Positions 9,515 through 17,984 are shown, counted from the stretch's first letter. The stretch: DNA of 53,701 nt from Candidatus Borrarchaeum yapensis (GCA_016840515.1 JAEOSF010000022.1:1-53701); one strand, 5' to 3'. Made by a program: numbers and translations. Notes: generated by a model not told the origin, from the letters alone.

Positions 9515-9630
9515 GATGCATGTCAAAAACGATTCATCAAAAGGACTCTTTGCTAAAATCAAGCGATATTGGGAGAAGTTTTATCAATAAGACTAGAAAG
9601 ATTGTCCTTGTAGTCAACGAGGTGAAAGAA

Positions 9631-10044
9631 ATGAGCAAAAAACCAGTAGATGTTTCTTCTTTAAAAGTTGGGCGGTATCTTATTATTAGTGAAGGTGGTC
9701 AAGATCATCCTTGTCGAATTTTAAGTCTTGATCGCTCAAAGCCAGGGAAACACGGATCTGCAAAAGCACGAATTACGGCAGTTGGTATGTTTGATGATGT
9801 GAAAAGAACTATTGTTTCGCCGGTTTCAGCGAAGGTTATGGTGCCCGTGATCGATAAGCGAACCGGACAAGTCATCAGCGTTATGGGGAACGCTCTTATG
9901 ATCATGGATCTCGAAGATTACTCTAACTTTGAAGTTAATATGCCCGAAGATGCAGAAATCGCTTCAAAAATTGCAGAAGGTGTAACAGTAGAATATTGGA
10001 ATATCCTCGATCAAAAGAAAATTATGAGGATCAAGTCCTCATAG
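9631..10044 (+). CDS. Translation initiation factor aIF5A (hypusine-containing)
   Basis: A 137-residue factor that promotes peptide-bond formation at difficult sequences and aids termination. The hypusination loop SKPGKHGSAKAR is present, with the modified lysine at about residue 40, followed by the C-terminal OB fold (EVNMPEDAEI...). The ATG at 9631 was chosen because GAGGTGA precedes it by 5-6 bases and the family begins shortly before the KVGRYLII strand; the frame is open upstream to 9520 but that stretch does not look conserved. It stands alone on the plus strand, followed by a box C/D sRNA candidate on the other strand. No deoxyhypusine synthase is seen in this window. Confidence 0.95.
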   Translation: MSKKPVDVSSLKVGRYLIISEGGQDHPCRILSLDRSKPGKHGSAKARITAVGMFDDVKRTIVSPVSAKVMVPVIDKRTGQVISVMGNALMIMDLEDYSNFEVNMPEDAEIASKIAEGVTVEYWNILDQKKIMRIKSS

Positions 10045-10059
10045 TATTCTTAATCTTAA

Positions 10060-10136
10060 AAAAAATCAGATTTCATAGAGTTCATCATTGGAACGTTTTA
10101 CATTCCTCGGTAAGCCCTTTGTCATCATCTTAATCA
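10060..10136 (-). ncRNA. Box C/D guide sRNA candidate
   Basis: Read on the minus strand, the segment contains in order a C box ATGATGA (10122-10128), an 11-nt guide, a D' box CCGA (10107-10110, one change from CTGA), an 18-nt spacer containing a small GGAA/TTCC hairpin, a C' box ATGATGA (10082-10088), a 12-nt guide and a D box CTGA (10066-10069), then a run of T. Box order and guide spacing match archaeal 2'-O-methylation guide RNAs. The D'-C' spacer is longer than usual and the terminal stem is weak. Under the N+5 rule both guides would direct methylation of a C. The targets were not identified. Confidence 0.6.
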
Positions 10137-10179
10137 TTACCTGTGTTGCAAGACAATAAAAAGGTTTATTCGAGCTTCA

Positions 10180-10503
10180 GTGAACTACCATCCCACAAGT
10201 GGAATGGCTTCCTGCTTCACAGACGACCTGCGGCGTCTCCGACCATACCGTTAACAGGTATCGGCTTAACACAGGCTTTAAATCGGGCAGTTCCTGCCCT
10301 ACTGTGTCCCCTTCCAGACCCACTTGGCTTTACGGCATACAGGGTTCAGAAGGGAACTCGCATGTCGACCTCTTGCCTGCAGGTGGACACAGGTCATATT
10401 TATATAACAATCTATTTAAAAATTATAGAGACCTGGGTGAAAGTGAAAACAGTAAAAAACGCAATTCATCCCCCCAACACATTGAGGGGTCTTCCTACGA
10501 AGA
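10180..10503 (-). mobile_element. Internally deleted IS200/IS605-type tnpB element (copy A)
   Basis: This non-coding stretch shares both ends with the segment at 28731-28974. The left side carries TGAACTACCAT, which on the minus strand reads GGTAGTTCA, the right-end signature. The right side carries a CCCCCC-AACACATTG-AGGGG palindrome followed by TCTTC, the left-end hairpin. Between them, the minus strand still reads a scrap of a TnpB-like C-terminus (GQELPDLKPV...) but no intact transposase. The local base composition is richer in G and C than the flanks. This is best read as a dead, roughly 320-base relic; the short open frames in it are not genes. Confidence 0.7.
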
Positions 10504-10644
10504 AATGATAAAAAATGAGTTTCTATCAACGTTAAAAAGTAACTTACCTGAGAGACAAGAAAGTATAAAAGAGCTGAATTGCATCCCCCGATTACACCAA
10601 TTTTTCAAGACTCGTAACTTTTTACAGAGTTGGAGGATACAAGT

Positions 10645-11769
10645 TTGACAAGTGCCCTGATACTAGCAGGTGGATTTGGAACACGTCTAAGGCCATTAAC
10701 ATGCACACGTCCTAAGCCTCTTTTCCCCCTAGGCAATAGACCGTTGAGTGAAATTTCGGTTGAAAGACTGGCTGAAAGTGGTATAGAATGTGTGATATTT
10801 GCTATCAATTATCAAGCTGAAAAAATAATGCAATATTTCGGCTCGGGTGAAAAATACGGTATCGAAATTAAATACGCAAAAGAAAAACGACCCCTTGGCA
10901 CGGGAGGTCCCATTAAAAACGCACAAAATCTTTTAGATGATTCTCCATTTTTTGTGTTGAATGGTGATGTAATTTCTCTCATCGATTTCAAAGATATGTT
11001 AAGCTTTCATAAGCAGCGTGAGGATGCACTTGGAACAATAGCGCTATATCCTGTTGAGGATCCATCCAGATACGGTGCAGTTGAACTTGATCATGCTTAC
11101 AGGATTTTAAGATTTGTGGAAAAACCTCCTCCAGGAGAGGAGCCAAGTAATTTGATTAATGCAGGTGCCTATGTACTTGATCCAGAAGTTTTTGATTATA
11201 TTCCAAATAATGAACCATTTTCTATCGAAAGAGGAGTATTTCCAATTTTTGCTGACCAAATGAAACTATATGGCTACAAATATGATGATTTATGGCTCGA
11301 TATGGGAAAACCTGCAGATTATATACAAGCAAATAAGTATGTTCTTGACTATTTTCTTAAAAAAACAGATTCAAGCACAAAGAAGGGGGCTTTTATTAGT
11401 TCATCAGCTAGAATAGAAGAACCAGTGTATATTAACTCATCCATTGCAATCGGTAATAATGTAGAAATCGCAAAGGATACTCATATTGGACCTTATGTAT
11501 GCATTGGGGATGATGTAAGTATTGGGCAAGGTTGTCGAATTGAAAACTCAATAATATTTCCAGATGTTCGAATAGAATCATTTAGTTCTATTAACAATTG
11601 TATAATCGGTGAGGCGGCAACTCTTGGTCGTTGGGTGAAGATTGAGGGATTAACAATTATTGGCGATTATTGTACAATTAAGGATAATGTTACTTTAACC
11701 TCAGGTGTGATGATTTGTCCCTGGAAAACAGTATCAGATAGTATAATCACGCCACAAACAATCATGTAA
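10645..11769 (+). CDS. NDP-sugar nucleotidyltransferase with left-handed beta-helix domain (GDP-mannose / glucose-1-P type)
   Basis: Joins a sugar-1-phosphate to an NTP, giving an NDP-sugar and pyrophosphate. The N-terminal domain opens with ALILAGGFGTRLRPLT and a lysine-containing RPKPLFPLGN, the nucleotide-binding signature. VLNGDVIS holds a metal aspartate and IERGVFPIF follows. From about residue 255 the sequence turns into isoleucine-rich hexapeptide repeats (left-handed beta helix, LbH). TTG at 10645 was chosen because GGAGG at 10632-10636 precedes it by 8 bases. It is co-transcribed with the next nucleotidyltransferase (29-base gap) and an epimerase. The nucleotide and sugar used are not determined. 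Confidence 0.88.
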   Translation: MTSALILAGGFGTRLRPLTCTRPKPLFPLGNRPLSEISVERLAESGIECVIFAINYQAEKIMQYFGSGEKYGIEIKYAKEKRPLGTGGPIKNAQNLLDDSPFFVLNGDVISLIDFKDMLSFHKQREDALGTIALYPVEDPSRYGAVELDHAYRILRFVEKPPPGEEPSNLINAGAYVLDPEVFDYIPNNEPFSIERGVFPIFADQMKLYGYKYDDLWLDMGKPADYIQANKYVLDYFLKKTDSSTKKGAFISSSARIEEPVYINSSIAIGNNVEIAKDTHIGPYVCIGDDVSIGQGCRIENSIIFPDVRIESFSSINNCIIGEAATLGRWVKIEGLTIIGDYCTIKDNVTLTSGVMICPWKTVSDSIITPQTIM

Positions 11770-11798
11770 ATAAGAAAGAATTACTATAGGGTGATTAA

Positions 11799-12968
11799 AT
11801 GAGAGCAGTTGTTTTAGCAGCAGGAACTGGAACTAGAATGAGACCCCTCACTTATGCTAAACCTAAACATATGTTAAACTGTGCAGGCAAACCTATCTTA
11901 GAGCACACACTTGATTTTTTAAGATTAGCTAATATCAAAGAGGTGTGTATAGTCGTTGGGTACTTGAAAGAAGTCGTTATGGAGTATTTTGGTGATGGCG
12001 ATCGATTTGATATGAATATAACATACGCCCATCAAGAAAAACGACTAGGCTTGGCCCATGCCCTGAAATACGCGCAACCACACCTTGAAAATGACAACTT
12101 TGTTATGGTACTTGGTGATGTGATGATAAGGTTAGACCTGAAAGAAATGGTAGAGCAACATCTGGCACATAATGCTGTCGCTACTATAGGTCTAGCTACC
12201 GTAGATGATCCCACGCCGTTTGGTGTTGTAAAAATGGATGAGAACTTGAGAATAAGCAAACTAATTGAGAAGCCAAAAGTCCCTCCCTCAAATTATGTGA
12301 TAACTGGGCTTTACATCTTTGATAATGATATATTCACTGCTATTGATAAGATACCGAAGTCTTGGCGTGGCGAATATGAAATCACAGATGCAATTCAATT
12401 GCTTGTTGAACAAGGGGCGCCAGTTTATGGATACCCTGCGCTAAAATATTGGAAGGATACCGGACGACCTACTGATCTCTTAGAAGCCAATAAAAAATTC
12501 TTATCTGACTATCTTGGCAACTATATCTTTGGTGAAGTTCATCAAGGATGCGAAATTGATGGAATAATACGTGTTGAAAAGGGAAGTGTGCTCCATACGG
12601 GAGTTAAAATCCATGGTCCTGTATCTATTGGTGAAGATTCCTTTATAGGACCGAATTGTAAACTTGGTCCCTACGTCCAAATCGGCTCAAATGTACGACT
12701 TGTGGAAAATATAACTTTGGCAAATACCATTATTATGAATAATACGTTAGTGTCAAACGATGCGGTGATCAAGGATTCAATTATAGGAGAAAACTGTCAA
12801 ATAGGACCTGATGTAATAGCCGAAGGCACTGATAATGTTTTCGGCGTTGTTATCGCAGACCATTCTGTTGTAGGACCCAATATAACTTTCACCCCGGGCA
12901 ATACGCTTGGTCCACATTCGACTATTCAACCTCAACCTACATCAAATAAAAATCAAGAGAGTGGATAA
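11799..12968 (+). CDS. NDP-sugar nucleotidyltransferase, GlmU/RmlA-like with left-handed beta-helix domain
   Basis: A 389-residue second nucleotidyltransferase. Signature AVVLAAGTGTRMRPLTYAKP opens the catalytic domain, VMVLGDVMIRLD carries the metal aspartate and GEYEITDAIQLLVEQGAPV is the conserved active-site/tail segment. The last 140 residues are hexapeptide repeats. Archaeal relatives include bifunctional GlcN-1-P acetyltransferase/UDP-GlcNAc pyrophosphorylase and glucose-1-phosphate thymidylyltransferases; sequence features visible here do not choose between them. Paralogy with the preceding gene is clear (same fold, tandem), yet the loops differ, so they probably make different activated sugars. 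The GGGTGA at the 5' end gives a good ribosome-binding site. Confidence 0.88.
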   Translation: MRAVVLAAGTGTRMRPLTYAKPKHMLNCAGKPILEHTLDFLRLANIKEVCIVVGYLKEVVMEYFGDGDRFDMNITYAHQEKRLGLAHALKYAQPHLENDNFVMVLGDVMIRLDLKEMVEQHLAHNAVATIGLATVDDPTPFGVVKMDENLRISKLIEKPKVPPSNYVITGLYIFDNDIFTAIDKIPKSWRGEYEITDAIQLLVEQGAPVYGYPALKYWKDTGRPTDLLEANKKFLSDYLGNYIFGEVHQGCEIDGIIRVEKGSVLHTGVKIHGPVSIGEDSFIGPNCKLGPYVQIGSNVRLVENITLANTIIMNNTLVSNDAVIKDSIIGENCQIGPDVIAEGTDNVFGVVIADHSVVGPNITFTPGNTLGPHSTIQPQPTSNKNQESG

Positions 12969-12971
12969 ACT

Positions 12972-13943
12972 TTGCTTGAGGAAAGACGCATTCTCATTAC
13001 TGGTGGGGCAGGATTTATCGGTTCACATCTTGCTGAAGCACTAGTGGAAAAGAATTTTGTGAAAATCTATGATAACTTCAATTCATTTTATTTTAATAAG
13101 GAGGCAAATATCAAGCGCCTAAAAGAAGCAAAAAACTGCACATTAATTAAAGGAGATATTCTTGATTTAGATAGCCTTAAGCAGGCTATTGGTAATGATA
13201 CAGAACTTGTCTTTCATATTGCAGCCCAACCTGGCGTAAGATTCTCCGTACAAACTCCTTTTAAAACGAATGAGATTAATGTTACTGGCACACTAAATAT
13301 GTTGGTTGCAGTACAAAATTCTAATGTAGAGAAATTAATCAATGCATCCTCTTCTTCGGTGTATGGTCCTCCAAAATATTTACCTATCGATGAAAAACAT
13401 CCTACTAATCCAGTTTCGCCTTACGGTGCTAGTAAATTGGCTGCAGAAAAATATTGCAAGGCTTTTTATCGCGTTTACGGAATTGATGTCTGTTCATTAC
13501 GTTTTTTCACTGTATACGGACCACGCCAGCGTCCTGATATGGCAATTCACATCTTTACCCAGAAAATTTTGAAAAATGAGCCGCCAACTATTTTTGGCGA
13601 CGGCAATCAGACCCGCGACTTTACATTTGTCGATGATACCGTTTCAGGAATTACAGCATTAGCAGAAGCTAAGGATACTGCTGGAGAAGATTTCAATCTT
13701 GGGAAAGGAGAAAGGTGTTCAGTTAATGATTTGATTTCCTTGCTAATAAAAATAACTGGAAACGCTGTAGAACCGAATTGGACCAAAGTAATGAAAGGTG
13801 ATGTATCACATACATGGGCAGATATCACAAAAGCAAAAAAACTAGGCTATAATCCGCAGACTTCTATTGAGGTAGGACTAGAAAAGTTTGTGAATTGGTA
13901 TAAAAATACACCCTTTGATCAGATTCCAAGGGCTTCTCCATGA
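12972..13943 (+). CDS. NAD-dependent sugar epimerase/dehydratase (GalE-like extended SDR)
   Basis: A 323-residue short-chain dehydrogenase with the Rossmann glycine motif ITGGAGFIGSHL, the catalytic serine region NASSSSVYGPP and the YGASKLAAEKY active-site motif (YxxxK). Substrate-domain motifs RFFTVYGPRQRPDMAIH and GDGNQTRDFTFVDD are typical of UDP-hexose/UDP-uronate 4-epimerases. It starts at TTG three bases after the preceding stop, so it is translationally coupled to the two nucleotidyltransferases. This organisation supports a role in interconverting the UDP-sugars they make. A UDP-glucuronate epimerase is possible, since a sugar dehydrogenase opens the window. A region of about 150 bases without a gene follows. 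Confidence 0.88.
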   Translation: MLEERRILITGGAGFIGSHLAEALVEKNFVKIYDNFNSFYFNKEANIKRLKEAKNCTLIKGDILDLDSLKQAIGNDTELVFHIAAQPGVRFSVQTPFKTNEINVTGTLNMLVAVQNSNVEKLINASSSSVYGPPKYLPIDEKHPTNPVSPYGASKLAAEKYCKAFYRVYGIDVCSLRFFTVYGPRQRPDMAIHIFTQKILKNEPPTIFGDGNQTRDFTFVDDTVSGITALAEAKDTAGEDFNLGKGERCSVNDLISLLIKITGNAVEPNWTKVMKGDVSHTWADITKAKKLGYNPQTSIEVGLEKFVNWYKNTPFDQIPRASP

Positions 13944-14094
13944 ATCTATGCGTGATGGATATATGGAAGTGCTCAAAAGAATTGTCTCTTCACGTCATAA
14001 AAAATTAATAAATAAGAAGTACCTCGTCAATTACTGGTTAAACTTATAAAGAAATAAATGAAACGGAACTACATATCCCTCTACGGGTGATTTA

Positions 14095-14718
14095 ATGAGC
14101 CTAAAACATAAACGCACCTTCAAATCAGAAACAATTGATAAATTAATTCTTGAAACATTGAAAAAGAGTAAACCAAAGCCAAAAACTGTTAAAGAACTAG
14201 CTACGCTTGTTAATAAGGAGCATGGTGTTCCTGTAAAAAAGGTTTTAGACAGAATTGAAGAACTAGAAATCGAAGGGAAAATCAACTTAAAGCAACCTGA
14301 AGGTAAAGGTGCAGCTCCAGTTCCAGATAATATAGTAGACTATTTAATGAGTTATGAATATGGGCTAGAATTCTGGATAGTTATAGGTCTTGTTGTTGCT
14401 ACAATACCTGCAGCACTTTTTATACCTGCAGATCATCCACTAGTGGCAATTCGTTGGGTTTTAGGAATTATCTTTGTCTTATTTTTGAGCGGTTATGCAC
14501 TTACTAGCGCATTATTTCCAACAGGCGAAGAAATTGATGGAATCGAGAAGATTGCCCTCAGTTTTGGTTTAAGTTTGGCTGTTGCTGTCTTTGACGGATT
14601 GGCGCTGAATTTTCTCTGGGCAATTCAATTGATCCCACTGCTAGTAACACTGTCCATTTTTACGCTGGTTATGTGGATTATCTATCTCTTCAGAAAGTTA
14701 GGAAAGTTCCCCATCTGA
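14095..14718 (+). CDS. Winged-helix-like N-terminus fused to DUF1616-type membrane domain
   Basis: A 207-residue protein of unknown role. Residues 1-65 are charged and resemble a helix-turn-helix/winged-helix fold (TIDKLILETLKKSKP..., then VKELATLVNKEHGVPVKK and RIEELEIEGKI). About four membrane helices follow (about 93-112, 118-138, 155-178, 183-201). The segment GYALTSALFPTG, then EKIALSFGLSLAVAV, is like the DUF1616 family found near archaeal glycan loci. The start is an ATG after GGGTGA. It diverges from the neighbouring GT39-like gene and sits in the glycan region, hinting at a link with surface polysaccharide. A membrane-bound regulator is an alternative that fits the fusion. The function is not known. 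Confidence 0.65.
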   Translation: MSLKHKRTFKSETIDKLILETLKKSKPKPKTVKELATLVNKEHGVPVKKVLDRIEELEIEGKINLKQPEGKGAAPVPDNIVDYLMSYEYGLEFWIVIGLVVATIPAALFIPADHPLVAIRWVLGIIFVLFLSGYALTSALFPTGEEIDGIEKIALSFGLSLAVAVFDGLALNFLWAIQLIPLLVTLSIFTLVMWIIYLFRKLGKFPI

Positions 14719-14767
14719 TAGTTGAATTTCTCCCAAGTCTCTGTGTGTTTTAGATTTTATCAAGAAC

Positions 14768-16267
14768 TCACCAAAACTGGGAATGGTAGATATATATCTC
14801 CTCAATCCCAGAACCAAAAGTTTTCTCTAAAACATAATTCTCAAGAATCCACTCAAATACGATTTTTACTTCTACAGCCCTAATTTCGTCATTAAAAAAA
14901 TTGCGATATGTTTCCTCGTTGAAACGCCATCTTATTGAGTGTTGATCCAATAGTATATACCTAATTTGCCTGCTTTCCAAAAATTGTGGAAGATCACTTA
15001 TTCCAAATGACTCTATATTTCCTGCAGATAGTTGTGCAAGCTTATATTTATTTTCACGATCTGTTAGTAAATAATACGCAGCGTCAGGTGAAAGTATTGT
15101 TTCATCTAGAGAGGTATGTGATTTTATATAATCTGCTGCTTCAATTTGATACGGAAGACCGTGAACTAATTTCATATCTAAGTATAGAGAAACCCCATAC
15201 ATTAACGATCCAATAAGAGCAAATGACACCAGAAGCCATTTAATAGAACTAGTAAAAGCCTTACTTTGAGAGGTTCCCTTTACGATTTTTTCATGTATTT
15301 TAATTAACTTCTCAACAAAAATACCACCTAATAGGCTAATAGCGGGCATTCCTTGAATGTAATAATGATCGTAGGGAGTGCTCATAACTATGATGACTAA
15401 AAATGAGATCAGAAACCATGCCACTAAGAAAAAATCATATTTTTTTCTCCTTTCAAGTGCAAATAGAGTACCTCCTAGCCCAACAATCCAGAGGATAACG
15501 TTTTGTAAGAAAACTTGATTAATAAAGATCTCTAGGGTCTTAAAGAGTGTAAAACCATAAGAATATGATAGTTTATATAAAATAATATCGTAAACGGCAT
15601 CAGTTAAAGCATTGACAGCCTGAAAGTAGATTATTATTGGAATTATACTTATAAGGACGCCGATAATTAGCATTCCAATTGACTGAAGTAATCTCTTCGG
15701 AGTATCTCTATTATAAAAACGATGAAGAATGATAACAACTAGTAATATTGCACCTGTCTGCCTCATAATTGCTGAGAGTCCGATGAGGATCCCTACAGAT
15801 AGATAATGCCAATTATTACTATTTTCATGGGCTGGAATGTAGAAATAGACTGCCAGAACAAGAAAAAAAATCATAAATGTCTCAGTGAACACTATTGTGC
15901 TATAATGTAAAGAAATTGGCTCGAATTCATATAATATGGCGGAAATCAGGCCCATTAAAGGATTATTTATCTTTACTCCAATTTTAAATATAATTAGAGC
16001 TGTAAGGATGCTTAAGAACATGGATAGTATTCGTACAGCAAATATATTTTTTCCAAAGAGAAAGAAAATGAAGGCTACGATGAAAAATACCCCTGGAGCC
16101 TTTTCATTAAAAAGATCTCGATATAATACTCTCCCTTTAACTATCATCCATCCAAAATATAGAAAGGATCCCTCATCTCCCCTTACGGCTCTAAAAAGTG
16201 TTAAACTTCTAATTATGAATCCAAATATCAAAATTGCCATTAATAGATAATGACTTTTGCTATCCAA
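14768..16267 (-). CDS. Multi-pass glycosyltransferase, GT39/ArnT-like (dolichyl-phosphate-sugar dependent)
   Basis: A 499-residue integral membrane protein with roughly ten or more transmembrane helices and an extra-cytoplasmic C-terminal tail of about 120 residues. The first outer loop has VRGDEGSFLYFGWM, the acidic pair expected to act as catalytic base in GT-C enzymes, followed by LFNEKAPGVFFIV. Enzymes of this class take a sugar from a polyprenyl-phosphate donor and attach it outside the cell to protein, glycan or lipid. The DPM-like GT2 at 3418 could make the donor. Neighbours are the glycan genes on one side and moaE on the other. Confidence 0.82.
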   Translation of the reverse strand: MDSKSHYLLMAILIFGFIIRSLTLFRAVRGDEGSFLYFGWMIVKGRVLYRDLFNEKAPGVFFIVAFIFFLFGKNIFAVRILSMFLSILTALIIFKIGVKINNPLMGLISAILYEFEPISLHYSTIVFTETFMIFFLVLAVYFYIPAHENSNNWHYLSVGILIGLSAIMRQTGAILLVVIILHRFYNRDTPKRLLQSIGMLIIGVLISIIPIIIYFQAVNALTDAVYDIILYKLSYSYGFTLFKTLEIFINQVFLQNVILWIVGLGGTLFALERRKKYDFFLVAWFLISFLVIIVMSTPYDHYYIQGMPAISLLGGIFVEKLIKIHEKIVKGTSQSKAFTSSIKWLLVSFALIGSLMYGVSLYLDMKLVHGLPYQIEAADYIKSHTSLDETILSPDAAYYLLTDRENKYKLAQLSAGNIESFGISDLPQFLESRQIRYILLDQHSIRWRFNEETYRNFFNDEIRAVEVKIVFEWILENYVLEKTFGSGIEEIYIYHSQFW

Positions 16268-16567
16268 CAGATTCTGAAGCCGATTAGATAGTGAAATGGA
16301 TAAAATGCCTCCAGAAAGCGGTGAGTTTTTCGCAAGTCAGTTTTAAGATTTTTTCGCAGTGCATTTATATACTTTGTGTTTTTGTATCCGTTTTACAATA
16401 CTATAAACACATTATCTTTTGTGATTTCTTGAATAAAGAGGTGTGTACTTTTCTTGGCTGGTTTTTTAGCACCTACTATTAACTCAATCTTTATTAAAAG
16501 TTATGTGAATAAAATGAGAAAAAATAGTTAAAACAGTACTGGAAAAAGGGAAAAAGAGGGTTGTCTC
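16268..16567. other. Intergenic gap, about 300 bases, AT-rich
   Basis: No convincing gene, RNA or repeat seen. A few T-runs and TATA-like stretches could be promoters for the genes on either side, but none stands out. Near 16555-16560 a GAGGG sequence gives the ribosome-binding site of moaE. Confidence 0.5.
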
Positions 16568-16993
16568 TTGCAGAAAGGTCAAATTCATAGAAAAGGCGAA
16601 ATTACTCTAAATCAAATTATAAATGAGATTAAAAAGAATCCTGAAATTTACAAATCAGGAGGGCTTGCATGTTTCATCGGAATTGTCAGAGGGATCGATG
16701 AGAAAGGGGACAAAGTCACTAAACTAGCATTTGAAACATATGAGGAGAAAGCAAACGAAGCACTGCAAACGATTTGTAATGAATTGATAGACCGAGATGG
16801 AATTATAGACGTTCATATTCACCATATAATTGATGAGTTGGATGTTTCCGAAGATATTGTTTATGTCGTTGTCGCTGGAGGTCATAGATTTGATCTTTGG
16901 CCAACATTGCGTGATGCTGTTGAACGATTTAAAGATGAAGCACCTATCTGGAAAAAAGAATTCACTATTTCAGGAAGCCAATGGATTCATTGA
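16568..16993 (+). CDS. moaE: Molybdopterin synthase catalytic subunit MoaE
   Basis: Large subunit of molybdopterin synthase, which with MoaD converts precursor Z to molybdopterin. The family signature GLACFIGIVRG, then KLAFETYEEKANEAL, is present, followed by VVVAGGHRFDLWPTLRDAVER and the C-terminal PIWKKE that carries the catalytic lysine. The 141-residue length is normal. The TTG start is preceded by a GAGGG sequence 8 bases upstream. No moaD or other cofactor genes lie beside it, so it probably acts with genes located elsewhere. The next feature is a tRNA gene on the same strand, 123 bases downstream. Confidence 0.93.
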   Translation: MQKGQIHRKGEITLNQIINEIKKNPEIYKSGGLACFIGIVRGIDEKGDKVTKLAFETYEEKANEALQTICNELIDRDGIIDVHIHHIIDELDVSEDIVYVVVAGGHRFDLWPTLRDAVERFKDEAPIWKKEFTISGSQWIH

Positions 16994-17116
16994 GGATTTA
17001 GACTTTTCATTTAAAAAATGAAGCAAAAAATTAAATAATCAGATATTCTTTTACGTGTTGTATCCCATTGTCTACCGCAGTTTGATTCTGCACACCATTA
17101 TTATGCGGGGGTCCAT

Positions 17117-17315
17117 GCGGGGGTTGGTAGTGCATAATTGCATTACCACCCATGGCCGAGCGGTCAAAGGCGATGGACTTGAAAGCAGATCGCTTTCGGG
17201 TCGAAGCTCAAGATCGATTAATAACAACGCCGATGAAAGACCCATTGACGTAGGTCTACGTGGGTTCGAAGGAAACAGGCGGAAATCGCTTTTTCCGAAA
17301 ATCCCATCCCCCGCA
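17117..17315 (+). tRNA. Class II tRNA (Ser-TGA or Leu-CAA) with at least three introns
   Basis: The acceptor stem GCGGGGG (17117-17123) pairs with CCCCCGC (17308-17314), discriminator A. The D arm is GCC...GGC (17155-17171), followed by a variable arm stem GTAG/CTAC (17250-17259) and T-stem GTGGG/CCCAT. Three inserts interrupt it: (1) about 29 bases between acceptor and D arm with a 9-bp hairpin (17125-17148); (2) about 56 bases in the anticodon loop (about 17184-17239); (3) 31 bases in the T loop (17271-17301) with a CGGAAA/TTTCCG hairpin. Read with the loop at 17178-17184 the anticodon is TGA (Ser), leaving an A-C mismatch at 31-39. CTCAAGA at 17207-17213 would give CAA (Leu); the discriminator A and the GCGGGGG stem fit Leu better. 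Identity is unresolved. Confidence 0.75.
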
Positions 17316-17468
17316 CTCAATATTTCTCGATGTTCACACAATTGAGATCGCTATTTTTAATCTGCTAAAAGTCTATAACTGAATGAAGTGAAGTCATATC
17401 AACTAATGTGTCTATTCATTTCAAAATAGATTTTCAAAAATCAACTACCATTAAAGGGGGTCTTTTAT

Positions 17469-17960
17469 TTGAAGATTGGTGTAATAAGTGATACCCATGA
17501 CAATTTAGATGCAATAAAGAGAGCAGTTGCTTACTTTACTAAGGAAGTAGAGTTAATTATCCATGCTGGAGATGTTGTCGCACCTTTTTCTGCTAAGATA
17601 TTCAAAGAGGCGAAGAATATTCCTGTCTATGGAGTGCTAGGTAATAATGATGGAGAGTTACTCACTATAGAAGTTTTTAACAAACTTGGTGGTAATGTAA
17701 AGCGTCAGTTTAATGCATTCACAATGGATAACAGACGCATTGCTGTAATGCATGGTGAAATGCTAGAAGTTATCGAAGCACTTATTCTATCGAAAATGTA
17801 TGATATAGTGATTAGCGGACATACGCACGATCCAAAAATTGAGAAAAAAGATGGCGTGCTTCACGTGAATCCAGGGGAAAATTGTGGGTATCTTACTGGA
17901 AAATCAACAATTGCTATTATCGACACCGTCACTTTAACTGCAGTGATCATTGAGGTCTAA
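17469..17960 (+). CDS. YfcE/MJ0936-type metallophosphoesterase
   Basis: A 163-residue calcineurin-fold phosphodiesterase. All metal-binding motifs are in place: ISDTHDN at the N-terminus, HAGDV, LGNNDGE, VMHGE and GHTHDPK. Characterised relatives hydrolyse phosphodiester bonds of synthetic substrates and some 2',3'-cyclic nucleotides, but the physiological substrate is not known. TTG at 17469 is the start; AAAGGGGG lies a few bases upstream as ribosome-binding site. It is followed 24 bases later by the m5C methyltransferase gene on the same strand. Confidence 0.88.
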   Translation: MKIGVISDTHDNLDAIKRAVAYFTKEVELIIHAGDVVAPFSAKIFKEAKNIPVYGVLGNNDGELLTIEVFNKLGGNVKRQFNAFTMDNRRIAVMHGEMLEVIEALILSKMYDIVISGHTHDPKIEKKDGVLHVNPGENCGYLTGKSTIAIIDTVTLTAVIIEV

Positions 17961-17984
17961 ATAAACTATTGGTGATGTTAGTTC

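Noticed and set aside
9520..9630. Upstream extension of the aIF5A frame
   Set aside because: The family begins at about 9631, where GAGGTGA supplies a ribosome-binding site; the extension lacks family resemblance.
10143..10644. Two overlapping open frames in the gap before the nucleotidyltransferase gene
   Set aside because: They lie within a dead tnpB relic and match no protein family.
17105..17116. Earlier copy of GCGGGGG as the tRNA 5' end
   Set aside because: The copy at 17117 gives correct spacing to the D arm; the earlier one is likely a duplicated scrap.
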